A DNA stretch of 64,000 nt from an uncultured Acetatifactor sp. (GTDB taxonomy: Bacteria; Bacillota; Clostridia; Lachnospirales; Lachnospiraceae): assembly GCA_947624245.1 (NCBI GenBank), contig CANQJL010000001.1:62001-126000 (forward strand), written 5' to 3'. This document shows, piece by piece, positions 34,269 through 43,758 of the stretch. A program made the position numbers and the translations under genes. The stretch's first letter is position 1; every line of letters starts with the position of its first letter. A model generated the notes under the pieces. It saw only the letters and a list, made by a program, of their open reading frames with translations, had not been told where the DNA came from and did no database searches.

Positions 34269-35789
34269 TTATATTTTATTTCTTTGTAGTCTAATAGTTG
34301 CTCTCACATATTCCAGAAGTGTTTTAAAGTCTCTATTATTTGCAAAAATAAGTATGTTAAAGCTATTAATAATCAAGAATGTGACAAATCCTCTCTCAAG
34401 AATTCCTATCCAACCACATGGAAAATTACATTCCAAGAATAATATTACAACACATTCCGCTCCTGCCAATAATCCTCTGGCAATTTGGGCAGCAAGATAC
34501 TTCCCCATCTTTTCCTTTAGATAAATATCAAATACTACCTTTGTTCTGGCATACCAAATAATAATATGCCCCACTACAGTACCAAAGATTATTCCGCTAA
34601 ATCTAAACTTTCGAACCAGTGCAAGAGAAAGCAGCAAATTAAAAATTGCCGCTAAGCCCATAATCTTCTTATCATGTTCAAAATCTCCTAAAGCATCTCT
34701 AAACAATGCCATGCACTTCCCTGCCCAAACAATATATAAGTTAGCGGTTATCAATAGGACAAAACCCATAGACTGCAAATACTGTTCTCCAAGCCATATT
34801 TTGATAAACGGTTGTAAAATCACCACAACAGAAGCACATAAATAACACCCAACCATGAAGAACAGCATATCTAAAGCACCAATAATCTTTCTTCCCTTCT
34901 TTGGTTCATCAGAATATATTAAATTCGCTATCCCGCTAAGTAACGGATCTACTAATTTACTAACTACTAAACTTAATTGATTCACGATCAAAGTATAATT
35001 TGTAAACAAAGCAACTTGCCCTACTCCCAGTATAGAAGATATAACAATATTATCTGTCGAGCTGTATATAATGACGGCTAATCTATACGGCAAATAATTT
35101 CTGATATCTTTAAATAACTTTAACTCCTTTATGTCATTTATCGTAACATATTTTTTGGTAATCTTTCCAAACTGCTTTTTGTACAATAATGACAACAGAA
35201 TATTAGAAAAAACATTTTGTATAATTGTAATTGTAATATAAATCAAGTAGTTTGCCAAAGTCAACAGAACTAAAATACGTAATACCTGTCCCGCAAGCGC
35301 CGCCCACATATCTACCCGCGCAATTTGATAATCTTTCTGTTCGGCCCTGATTCTCAGTCTGTAATAACCCATAAAATAACTACTAACGCTTCCCAAAAGC
35401 TGCAAAATGTACACCAAAAGCAAGTATTTAAAAGGTAGATCAGTTCCTGCAACCAGAATCGGTATAAAGGGTATTGCTAACATACCAATGGCAAAAATAC
35501 CCGTCGCCATAGCAAAATACAGAATTCTATATAAGCACATTAACTTTTCTATTTCATCATCTTTCTTTTGCGCAACAGCCTGAAACAATTTGTAGGTAAT
35601 TGCCCCGCCCATACCCAAATCCATTATCGAAACAAGACTCAACACCTCCTTAAATACGCCCTCGAGGCCCAGAGAATCTATATTAATGGAATCCAAAAAT
35701 ATCCTTCTTGACAGGATTAGAAGCACTGTGGTAGTCAAATAACACAATATAGAATTAACAGAGTTTTTTAAAGCATTTTTTATTCTCAA
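34269..35789 (-). CDS. wzx: Wzx-type polysaccharide flippase
   Basis: 506 residues with about 12-14 hydrophobic helices spread over the whole length, matching the MOP/MATE-fold Wzx family: an early amphipathic RRIFLDSINIDSLGLEGVF, LVSIMDLGMGGAITYKLF and mid-protein YLPYRLAVIIYSSTDNIVIS. It would flip the undecaprenyl-linked repeat unit of this polymer. AT-rich codon use like its neighbours. A polymerase partner is encoded at 57.5-59.0 kb. Confidence 0.88.
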   Translation of the reverse strand: MRIKNALKNSVNSILCYLTTTVLLILSRRIFLDSINIDSLGLEGVFKEVLSLVSIMDLGMGGAITYKLFQAVAQKKDDEIEKLMCLYRILYFAMATGIFAIGMLAIPFIPILVAGTDLPFKYLLLVYILQLLGSVSSYFMGYYRLRIRAEQKDYQIARVDMWAALAGQVLRILVLLTLANYLIYITITIIQNVFSNILLSLLYKKQFGKITKKYVTINDIKELKLFKDIRNYLPYRLAVIIYSSTDNIVISSILGVGQVALFTNYTLIVNQLSLVVSKLVDPLLSGIANLIYSDEPKKGRKIIGALDMLFFMVGCYLCASVVVILQPFIKIWLGEQYLQSMGFVLLITANLYIVWAGKCMALFRDALGDFEHDKKIMGLAAIFNLLLSLALVRKFRFSGIIFGTVVGHIIIWYARTKVVFDIYLKEKMGKYLAAQIARGLLAGAECVVILFLECNFPCGWIGILERGFVTFLIINSFNILIFANNRDFKTLLEYVRATIRLQRNKI

Positions 35790-35904
35790 CGCATTTTGAC
35801 CTTTCTCTTAAAGTGCAATCTCCCTATATATCATCGTTTATTAACATTGTCAAATTCATAGAATAACACCTTCGTTTCCCTGCAAATAGAATATTTATAT
35901 TGCA

Positions 35905-36600
35905 TTATATCTTAGTTGCTTTTACATGATAACCAAAACACAGTAACTCATCCGATACATTACCCTGCGTATACTTCTTCAAAGCCATTGAAAGCAATTC
36001 GCTTTGAAGCCTGATCATTATACTCTTTTTATTTAAATACTTCTTCATAACAAAAGAAATACGGCTCAATTCCTGTATCATATAGGAAAAATAATTTCCA
36101 TTGCTTTCAAGACAATCTATTTTAAATCCATATTTTTTTAATATAGTTTCATACCAATAACAACTAAATCCGGTGCAAAAATGATACGGCGCCATATGTG
36201 TCAAAGAACAGAAAGGTGCCGTCAGAATCAGTACCCCCCCAGGACGAACAATACGCGCAAATTCTTGTATTGCTAACTCAGGAGACGGGAGATGTTCTAA
36301 AACTTCCGTACATAAAATAGCATCAAACGAGCAATCTTTTACCGGAATGTCGATAATGTCGCTGACAATATCAATTTTACTTGTATCCCAATTTCCCCCA
36401 TTCAATCCTTTAGAATTGCCGGTCCCATCATATTGACAAAAATCTTGTGAGACATACTGCAAATGACTACACGTATCTTTCCAACGAAGCTCTCCTGCGC
36501 CGGCATCTAAAATTGAAGTCCCTGCCGGCAACGCTAAAAGTTGTGCTTTCAGCCATTCACTCCTGTTAATTTCATTTCTGTTTTCTCTTTTTATAGACAT
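35905..36600 (-). CDS. SAM-dependent methyltransferase (class I)
   Basis: 231 residues. Motif I SILDAGAGELRWKD, LCTEVLEHLPSPE (motif around the substrate pocket) and ARIVRPGGVLILTAP are typical of small-molecule methyltransferases of the Methyltransf_11 group. The Gly-Gly of RPGGV is encoded by a G7 tract (36234-36240 as C7), in frame. It probably O-methylates a sugar of the polymer. Non-secreted. Confidence 0.82.
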   Translation of the reverse strand: MSIKRENRNEINRSEWLKAQLLALPAGTSILDAGAGELRWKDTCSHLQYVSQDFCQYDGTGNSKGLNGGNWDTSKIDIVSDIIDIPVKDCSFDAILCTEVLEHLPSPELAIQEFARIVRPGGVLILTAPFCSLTHMAPYHFCTGFSCYWYETILKKYGFKIDCLESNGNYFSYMIQELSRISFVMKKYLNKKSIMIRLQSELLSMALKKYTQGNVSDELLCFGYHVKATKI

Positions 36601-36716
36601 ATGACCATCTCCTCCTTTACGAATATTGTTCCCCCTTCAACATCTCACAAATATCATTATTAGCATAACCAACGGGAAAATGTCTGCAGTTTTCATAATA
36701 TCTACATTGTAAACTA

Positions 36717-37589
36717 TCAATTTCCTATGATTACAAAATCACTTAATATATTTGTCACTATGCGTTTATTAAGGTCATCGCATCTACTCTCATCAAACCA
36801 TTTTTCTGGTGCTATCATAATTTTCCCTTCTCGCTCGGACAGCCATGCCCCCCACCAGCTAAATGTAGAATTTGCTATAATAAAATATTTGCAATTTCGC
36901 ATCATCTCCAGATCTATCAATTCATTTTCGCTCAAATTTGAGTCCACAAATATCGTATTTTCAACATCCTTAAACTCACTTCGGCACCACTCGATGTCAT
37001 CTGAGAAAAAATATATATGCGAAATATCCACATTGTTTTTTAGGTACGAAATCGCTTTCTCGTAATATTTTTTCTCTACTACATTATACAGACTATTTTG
37101 AGGTTTCAAATAGTCTCCTCTTCTCACATGTACAGCTAAGGAGTCTTCATTCCGAATATTCTTAATAATACATTTCTGCCTTTCTCCCACTTTCCCTTTG
37201 TATCTATATTCATTTAGTAAACAAATACGACATTCTTGAAAATATTGCAGATTTATCCAATCGCCAACCACATATGCTTCTGGAATATCTATATTCTGAT
37301 ATCCAAATGGAACGTGTTCGACAACAGTACGTGTTTTTTTATCCCACCACTTACGCCGACTGTCATCAGTCTGCAAAAGTTTTCTTCCACCCCAATATAT
37401 GAATCCTCTTAACCAACTTTTCTTTTTATAACTTATATTATATTTATCAATTTCAAGTTTTCTCCGTTTATCCCTTCCTATGTAAAACGTATCCAGACAC
37501 AAATTTTCTTTATGCTTTCTAACATAAGACAACCCAAATGCATATTGAAACATTTGATTGCCAATTCCGCCGGTCATACAGATAATCAT
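36717..37589 (-). CDS. GT11 alpha-1,2-fucosyltransferase-like
   Basis: About 290 residues from the ATG at 37589 (AGAGG 8 bases upstream). GGIGNQMFQYAFG at residues 7-19 is the GT11 start, and LAVHVRRGDYLKP is the HxRRGDY motif for GDP-fucose binding; NSTFSWWGAWL near the C-terminus is also standard. No GDP-fucose genes (gmd/fcl) are in the window, so the donor must be made elsewhere, or the donor is another GDP-deoxysugar. Confidence 0.9.
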   Translation of the reverse strand: MIICMTGGIGNQMFQYAFGLSYVRKHKENLCLDTFYIGRDKRRKLEIDKYNISYKKKSWLRGFIYWGGRKLLQTDDSRRKWWDKKTRTVVEHVPFGYQNIDIPEAYVVGDWINLQYFQECRICLLNEYRYKGKVGERQKCIIKNIRNEDSLAVHVRRGDYLKPQNSLYNVVEKKYYEKAISYLKNNVDISHIYFFSDDIEWCRSEFKDVENTIFVDSNLSENELIDLEMMRNCKYFIIANSTFSWWGAWLSEREGKIMIAPEKWFDESRCDDLNKRIVTNILSDFVIIGN

Positions 37590-37708
37590 AGCTAATTCCT
37601 CTCGCACATCGTTTCAGATAATGTTCTACATTCAGCACATTATATATCTTGACATCTATACCATTCCACAAAACCAATTCAAGCTGTTTTGTGCATTATC
37701 CTGCTTGT

Positions 37709-38740
37709 CTAATGCAGGTATATAAGCCACTTATGTTTCCCTTCAAAAAACAATACTGCCGTAGCCAGTACCATGGATATTCCTATGACCGCCATAAAAC
37801 ACCACAAACTGCTTTCTTCATATTTCACTAATATTCCGTCAATCACCCACGGATGAATCAAAAGAATCAGTAAAGAAAGCTTACGCGCCATTATACCAAA
37901 TTTCTCTCCAAATGACCACGTTTTTCCAAGATAATTTAAAATCGCTACTAGTGACACACTGCTCATCATCACGCCAAACCCGATGTCTAAACTTCCCGTC
38001 CCCCAAATCTTATCTATAACAGTCGGTTCCAGAATAAGCATCAGAAGTCCCACTGACAGCATGGTCATGTATTGGGATATTTGAAAAGAATCCTGACGAC
38101 GATACAGTAAATATCCGAAAACAATGCAGGGAAGTCCCTCAAACAAACCATTCCTTGTATGCCCAAAGAGCAATACCATGCCATCAATCAACTTTCCAAT
38201 AACTGGCAGGCCTGAAACGGCAGGCTGCCACATATTTCCCATTACGCCTAACGTATAAGCAAAAATACTCACACACAATAACTGTCTGTCGGATAAGTGC
38301 AGCTTCCGATATAAAAGTACAAACAAAAGCACGGCGGCAATCAGCGCTGGAAAAAACCACAGCACCCCCCATAAATTTCCCATGAAAAATTGTCGAAAGA
38401 ACAGTATTGTCTTTAGCAGGACATTTCTATCATCCTCCAACCATGCCGGCATATATAAAGGAGCATAAATGACACACCATATCAGATATACCCTTATCAA
38501 TCTGGTAAGATAACTTTTAATCAGGTCTCCTTTCCATTCCTTTTCACTTAAAAAAAGTCCGGAAGTGATAAAGAAAAACGGAACGCCCAATCTCCAGATA
38601 CCCCCCCTGAGCACCAACGGAGTCATACCTTTTATTGGAGAGCAATGAATCATCACAATAAACAGCGTTGCAAACATTTTCCCCAAGTCTATTGCAACAT
38701 TTTCCTTCCTTCTCGTTGTCTGTTCTTCCCTTGTCGCCAT
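37709..38740 (-). CDS. Acyltransferase family 3 (OafA/WecH-like)
   Basis: 343 residues with about ten hydrophobic helices. AIDLGKMFATLFIVMIHCSP at the N-terminus carries the family His; RLGVPFFFITSGLFLS is the second conserved block. These integral proteins O-acetylate sugars from acetyl-CoA. A G7 tract (C7 at 38601-38607) encodes the Gly-Gly of LRGGIWR, just before the RLGVPFF block, in frame; a shift here would delete nearly the whole enzyme. A second acyltransferase of the family lies at 41.6-42.6 kb. Confidence 0.88.
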   Translation of the reverse strand: MATREEQTTRRKENVAIDLGKMFATLFIVMIHCSPIKGMTPLVLRGGIWRLGVPFFFITSGLFLSEKEWKGDLIKSYLTRLIRVYLIWCVIYAPLYMPAWLEDDRNVLLKTILFFRQFFMGNLWGVLWFFPALIAAVLLFVLLYRKLHLSDRQLLCVSIFAYTLGVMGNMWQPAVSGLPVIGKLIDGMVLLFGHTRNGLFEGLPCIVFGYLLYRRQDSFQISQYMTMLSVGLLMLILEPTVIDKIWGTGSLDIGFGVMMSSVSLVAILNYLGKTWSFGEKFGIMARKLSLLILLIHPWVIDGILVKYEESSLWCFMAVIGISMVLATAVLFFEGKHKWLIYLH

Positions 38741-38782
38741 GTGACCGCTCCTTTTACGCCGTAATAATAAAAGTGCAAGCCC

Positions 38783-39929
38783 TCACAAAAAGTCCGGCAT
38801 GACCGAAACAGACTTTAATGTCATATATCCCACTGCCGTCAACATCTGCATTGCAAAAGCCAAATATCCAAAACACGCCGTCGGATAGCTGATACGAAGA
38901 AATCTTTCGTTTTTATCCAGAATCTGATCAATCATACGCAAAATAGCTATGATAAAGAAAATCATAGAACCAAGCACAGCTCTGGGAGGATATGTGGGTG
39001 ATAATATCATTGCGCCCACAGATACGATCCCTGCAGCTATAAACAAGCAAGCCGGCTTGTCCGGCAGTTCATGGTACACATACCGTAAGGCAAGGAGCAG
39101 AACCCCCCCCTATCAAGAGCGTCGGAAACAGGTAGCTGAAGATTGCCCGCTCCATATAGTACCCTCGCAGCATCAGGGTCTTGAGCAGTCCCGCATCCGG
39201 ATTAATCATCCCTGCTCTAACTCTGCTGCCCGGCGCTGCCAACATGAATATTGTCCCCGTCAATAGGCCTAGTCCTCCTGTAATAGTCCACTTGGGAAGA
39301 TATCTCTTACTTTTCACTACATCTATTATGATAAAAAAGACCATAAGCACAAACGTCGGCCCAATATTCTCGACGGTCCAGCCCGCCAAAACACCCAGTA
39401 ACAATAATCCGATCGAGGCCGCCACAGATGTATGCGTGTATGTCTTATTTTCCAACAGTCCAAGATATGGCAGGAAAAAGAGCAGGCATATCGTAATTGT
39501 CCACACATAAGTAACACTTCCTGTTATCCAATTACATGTCCCGTCAAAATCGGGATTCAAAAAATAAATCAGAGCAGTCGACATCAATAATGTAAATGCA
39601 TTCCGATTCTTACTATAGCAACAACATATTAAATTTAGTGCCGCAACGACTATCGCATTTAAAAGACTGGAATATGGTTTTTTCCACCACATCAATATTC
39701 TGCCAATCGTATGGGCGACCGTACGGCCGCCCCAAGAGAAATACTGATGTAGCTGTGTATAAAAAATATCGCTGAAACTTTGTGTCGGCTGTCCCGTCTT
39801 CCAAGATTTCATTAGCCCAAAGTCGTCGCTTCTAAATGCCGTCACTTGGTTCAATGCAAACATCAGAGCACATGTAACAATGCTGATAAGAATCATCGAC
39901 ACAATATTTATTTTTTTTGTTTTAGCCAT
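38783..39929 (-). pseudogene. DUF6056-like membrane protein, split by a +1 shift at a G8 tract
   Basis: The N-terminal frame (start ATG at 39929 with GGAGG upstream) has SDDFGLMKSWK, HQYFSWGGRTVAH and NWITGSVTYVW, which I recall as DUF6056 marks, and about seven helices up to FPTLLIGGGS, where it goes out of frame. The C-terminal frame begins around YHELPDKPACLFIAAG and adds three to four helices to 38783. They meet at C8 on the plus strand (39103-39110). With G7 the text is LIGGVLLLALRYVYHELPDK, a plausible helix, giving about 382 residues. Its start overlaps the AsnB-like gene end by 8 bases. Off-phase, pseudogene or sequence error. Confidence 0.75.
39103..39110 (-). repeat. Homopolymer G8 (C8 on + strand) at a frameshift
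   Basis: ATAGGGGGGGGTT in the coding direction; removing one G joins the two halves of the DUF6056-like gene. Confidence 0.9.
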
Positions 39930-41568
39930 TCTTTTTCCCTCCACATGTTTTCATGTTCTTAATACACTCTGCCAATCCTATAACAGCATACTTCACAGAT
40001 GTGTTCCCCCCTCTTCTTTCCTTTTTGCTCAATCTCACTGCATCACTTTTTTCCAGATATCCACCGTCAGCCAGCATTGCAAGCGCCTCTTGATACCTGC
40101 TCCACAAAGCAGAATTTAAAACAATCGTCTGATTCTCGGTCTGATAGGGATTTATCACTTGCAAACGATCCCCTGAAACACAGGCTAGCAGCACATTGAC
40201 GAGGTTAAGAAAACGCATTATATAATAACCGGTTCGATAATAAATCTTGTCTGCCAACCCATATCTTTTTTCTGTGGATTCTCCTCTTCCAAAATACCGC
40301 CGGGATGATATATCTTTCATACTGAAAAAATAATTATCCAGAATATATTGTTCCACCCGTTTCTCTGCTCTGTATTTTATTGGTATCGATAACATTAATT
40401 CCAACAATTCATAATCTGCATAGGGTAGTTCCACCGGCATCCGCTCCCGACACAGTGCCGATAATCTAACATGAAATTTAGGATTACGTTCTATTACATA
40501 AATAAACTCGTCCATGCAGGAAAAATTACCTTTGTCGCCCGGATATCGTTCTGCCAGTACGGCCAGATCCTTTTCTATTTCCCGTTTCATCTCCCATGGA
40601 ATCCGAAGTTCCGTATTTTGCAGAGTACTATAATAAGCACTCTCCTCCATAGATTCTTTTGCCTTTTCTGCTCTAGCGTCCCAGCCCATAACAGCATCGC
40701 TGTAATAATTAGAAAGAGCTATCGCTTTATCCTCGCTGTCATATTCAGACAAGCAACGATACATGTGCATATGATTCAGTGCAATCCCGCCCCCTGTCTT
40801 GATCGGCACGGATAGGTTATTCATATAATCTTTCGCCTTCAACGGAACAAAATGCGGTTGTGCAAAACCCAGCCTTTTTGCCACAGCACAAGCAATCCGG
40901 TACTCCTTTATGTGCCGGCTGTAGCCAAATGTATATAGCATTACATCTTTTTGCCCAGTGCCGGCCAACATACAAGCTGACAACCGGCTATCCACCCCTC
41001 CGCTAAGGCCCATAACAATCTTGTCCCCTTTATATTTTGAAAAGATTGCCTGTAGTTTCAAATAAACTTGCTCTGCCGCAACTGCCTCTTCTTCCATATC
41101 TGCCCTTTGCAAGATAGTGTAATTCCAATATGGCAGGATTCTTCCGCCATTCTCATTCAGGACACACCTTGAGGCAGCCGGAAACTGTTGTATATTATTA
41201 AAAATTGTTCTGATCCCGATACCGCTTCCATACAAAAGTGTTTCATAAATACCAACTCTGTCTATTCCTTCTGCATAATCGTAACAGAGTCTGAAATCTG
41301 TCGTTAATAAATATTTTTTCCCCTTATTTGCCATATATAGTGGCACCGACGCAAAAGGATCATTATATACCTCTATATAATCAGGGCCAGTATAAACTAA
41401 AATTCCCTTATGCTTTTTCGCAAAATCCGACAAGCTGTCTTTTCTCAGCCCTAAGACATTTACTTCTTCATACGCAAAAAACAGGATTTTTCCATCTTCA
41501 CTCTGATTACAAACCATATCTTTAGAATTTATTTCTACTATACATTGCTTTTCAATTAAAATCTGCAT
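39922..41568 (-). CDS. Asparagine-synthetase-like protein lacking the N-terminal Cys
   Basis: 548 residues. The C-terminal ATP-pyrophosphatase domain has the PP-loop VMGLSGGVDSRLSACML (S189-R195), DEFIYVIERNP and RMPVELPYADYELLELMLS, as in AsnB. The N-terminal half resembles the glutaminase domain (FNNIQQFPAASRCVL, YWNY) but starts MQILIEKQC, without the Cys2 nucleophile, so glutamine cannot be used and ammonia or another amine would be the donor. Such degenerate AsnB proteins are frequent in capsule loci; they may amidate a uronic acid. The locus makes UDP-GalA or UDP-GlcA, which would fit. A G6 run encodes RRGGN at the C-terminus. Confidence 0.8.
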   Translation of the reverse strand: MQILIEKQCIVEINSKDMVCNQSEDGKILFFAYEEVNVLGLRKDSLSDFAKKHKGILVYTGPDYIEVYNDPFASVPLYMANKGKKYLLTTDFRLCYDYAEGIDRVGIYETLLYGSGIGIRTIFNNIQQFPAASRCVLNENGGRILPYWNYTILQRADMEEEAVAAEQVYLKLQAIFSKYKGDKIVMGLSGGVDSRLSACMLAGTGQKDVMLYTFGYSRHIKEYRIACAVAKRLGFAQPHFVPLKAKDYMNNLSVPIKTGGGIALNHMHMYRCLSEYDSEDKAIALSNYYSDAVMGWDARAEKAKESMEESAYYSTLQNTELRIPWEMKREIEKDLAVLAERYPGDKGNFSCMDEFIYVIERNPKFHVRLSALCRERMPVELPYADYELLELMLSIPIKYRAEKRVEQYILDNYFFSMKDISSRRYFGRGESTEKRYGLADKIYYRTGYYIMRFLNLVNVLLACVSGDRLQVINPYQTENQTIVLNSALWSRYQEALAMLADGGYLEKSDAVRLSKKERRGGNTSVKYAVIGLAECIKNMKTCGGKKNG

Positions 41569-41580
41569 ACCTATCCCCTT

Positions 41581-42570
41581 TTAATAGTCCGTTCTCCTAT
41601 GTCTGTATCCAAAACATCCACTTATTTTTTTGCATATCCTATCTAACAGAAAAACCCCCGCCGCCGAAACCGCCACTGCAGCCAGCGGATATAATATAAC
41701 GCCATATAACAGGTATCTGCTTCTTGAACAGACATTGGATACTATCCCCGCAATCGGCATATGAGTTAAATAGATGATATAACTATTTTTCCCCAACCAG
41801 CACAATATACTGCTTATTCTTTCATTTTGCCGAATAATCCTGCAGATTTCTATACAGAGTATTCCGCTTCCTGCAATAAACATGAGAAACAACGGAGATC
41901 CATAGGCGACTTTATTCTTATTTATCAGCAGTGCAAAGAAGATACAGATTAGGGCAATGCCCCCCCTAAACCATATGTACTTTTTTCTTAATAGTCTTTC
42001 TAAGAACCCATAAGCTCTCTCGTTTTGAAGGCACAATCCAAAAGCAAAAAACGGCATATGGCACAGTACATTATTAACCACTCCAATATCATTAATAAAC
42101 GTCCTTATTCCAAAATCATAAGTTATAATATGATATAGTAGACTCAATACGAACAGTGTTATCTGAATTCTCACATTTCTCGCATAATAAAATATCAGCC
42201 ACAAAATAACTATTGTATGCATAAACCAAAGATATGTTCCTATGCCTGCCAGCCATTTAAGCAAATTGGCGTATCCTAAACCTTTGCGTAATACCTCATA
42301 CCCCCAGACCGCTGTCCCCCAAAACAACCATTGTATCATAAGTTTTCGTTTTTTTCGCCAAAATTGTCTCGCAGAAATATTATTATGAAAAAGATAACCG
42401 GAAAGAAGCAAAAATATGGGGACGCCCACCGTTCCGATATTATTGCGTACATTATCCAAGAATGCATCAACCGCACTATACGAAACCCTATTGGGGCAGT
42501 GGGCATATATAACACTGATAATGGCCAGGCCCTTTAGGCACCAAATCGGCTCCCTGTACTTTTCGTTCAT
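41581..42570 (-). CDS. Acyltransferase family 3
   Basis: 329 residues, about ten hydrophobic helices. CLKGLAIISVIYAHCPN (catalytic His) and GTVGVPIFLLLSGYLF are the two family blocks, and NSYIIYLTHMPIAG lies near the C-terminus. Likely O-acetylates the exported repeat unit. A G7 tract (C7 at 41960-41966) encodes FRGGIAL within a helix, in frame. Twelve bases separate it from the next gene. Confidence 0.87.
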   Translation of the reverse strand: MNEKYREPIWCLKGLAIISVIYAHCPNRVSYSAVDAFLDNVRNNIGTVGVPIFLLLSGYLFHNNISARQFWRKKRKLMIQWLFWGTAVWGYEVLRKGLGYANLLKWLAGIGTYLWFMHTIVILWLIFYYARNVRIQITLFVLSLLYHIITYDFGIRTFINDIGVVNNVLCHMPFFAFGLCLQNERAYGFLERLLRKKYIWFRGGIALICIFFALLINKNKVAYGSPLFLMFIAGSGILCIEICRIIRQNERISSILCWLGKNSYIIYLTHMPIAGIVSNVCSRSRYLLYGVILYPLAAVAVSAAGVFLLDRICKKISGCFGYRHRRTDY

Positions 42571-42582
42571 TCTGCTTCTCCG

Positions 42583-43746
42583 CTAAAACAACCGCTTCAT
42601 TGTCTGAACAATTTCTGCGGCACTCTTTTCTATTTCAAAATTGTTCTCCGCTATTTCTCTCGAACATGCCTCTGCCTGCTTGTACCAATCTGCGTCTGCC
42701 TCCAGTAAAGCTGTAATTTTTTCCTGAAAGTCCTGTACATTATGATAGGAGAATACATAGCCGTTCTTTCCTTGTTCTACTACTTCAGGATAATTTCCCA
42801 CATGCTCCGATACAAAAAACGGTTTTCCACACCAAAGTGCTTCAATACAGGAAAGTGGATTCGGATCAGACAGTGATGGGAGAAAAAATACATCTGCACA
42901 ATACAGCAATTCTACGATTGCGCTTTTATCCTGATATCCCAACAATTTTAAATCCACATGGTATTTCTGCGCATACTCGCGCAACTCTGTTTCAAGTTCA
43001 CCATTTCCTGCAACAGCCAATTGGATTTTCTCATAACCCTTTACCGTTTTCAGCATCTCCATAAATGGCATTAAACCTTTTACGTGTGTCAGACGTGCCG
43101 CGGAGAAAAAAAGGCACTTTCCTTTTGATAATCCATATTTCTCTCGCACTTCATCCACCGTCAGGCAAATATCCTTCTGCAGCTGACAAAACGATTTGTT
43201 ATCAATCAAATTCGGAACATGGATATATTCCGCTTCCGGGCTGCCATATTTTAAGATCAATTCTTTTGCCTTTTCGCCGGGATACCAATATCCTCCCCCC
43301 CTGAACTTCCCATAAAATATCCGTCTCACTCTATCACGAATCCAATAGATAAAAGGATTGTAGTCTCTTGTTTCGTTCAAGTGAGATTCTGACCAAAAGA
43401 AAAGTTTGCAGTGTTTGTGTCTTGCCCAAAACAGAGCCTGCCATACGGGTAGTAATGGATATCCCCCTGATAGAACTAGTATATCCGGTTTCAATTCATC
43501 GAGACACAGTCTTAAGTCTGAATTGATATACAGGCGATCCGCCTTGCCAAACAGAACTTTTCTTTTTAATAATTTTGCATAATCCTGTTGAAAATCGCTG
43601 TACTTCCACGACCTGTAACTAACGTCTGCCTGCATCACCAGAAGTTTAAAATCAATTTTTTCTTTCTTGGCCTGTACGGCCAGCTCCGTAAAAAAAGGAT
43701 GGCGGTAAGGAGTCAATGTATCTGTCAGCAGTACTATTGATTTCAT
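42583..43746 (-). CDS. Family 4 glycosyltransferase
   Basis: 387 residues, GT-B fold. LSGGYPLLPVWQAL in the N-terminal domain; the C-terminal domain has FFSAARLTHVKGLMPFME, VAGNGELETEL and FLPSLSDPNPLSCIEALWCGKP, the E-x7-E-like motif of GT4. A G7 tract (C7 at 43295-43301) encodes FRGGGYWYPG, in frame and before the catalytic domain. Donor unknown. Cytoplasmic face of the membrane. Confidence 0.9.
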   Translation of the reverse strand: MKSIVLLTDTLTPYRHPFFTELAVQAKKEKIDFKLLVMQADVSYRSWKYSDFQQDYAKLLKRKVLFGKADRLYINSDLRLCLDELKPDILVLSGGYPLLPVWQALFWARHKHCKLFFWSESHLNETRDYNPFIYWIRDRVRRIFYGKFRGGGYWYPGEKAKELILKYGSPEAEYIHVPNLIDNKSFCQLQKDICLTVDEVREKYGLSKGKCLFFSAARLTHVKGLMPFMEMLKTVKGYEKIQLAVAGNGELETELREYAQKYHVDLKLLGYQDKSAIVELLYCADVFFLPSLSDPNPLSCIEALWCGKPFFVSEHVGNYPEVVEQGKNGYVFSYHNVQDFQEKITALLEADADWYKQAEACSREIAENNFEIEKSAAEIVQTMKRLF

Positions 43747-43758
43747 TTTCTACTTTCC

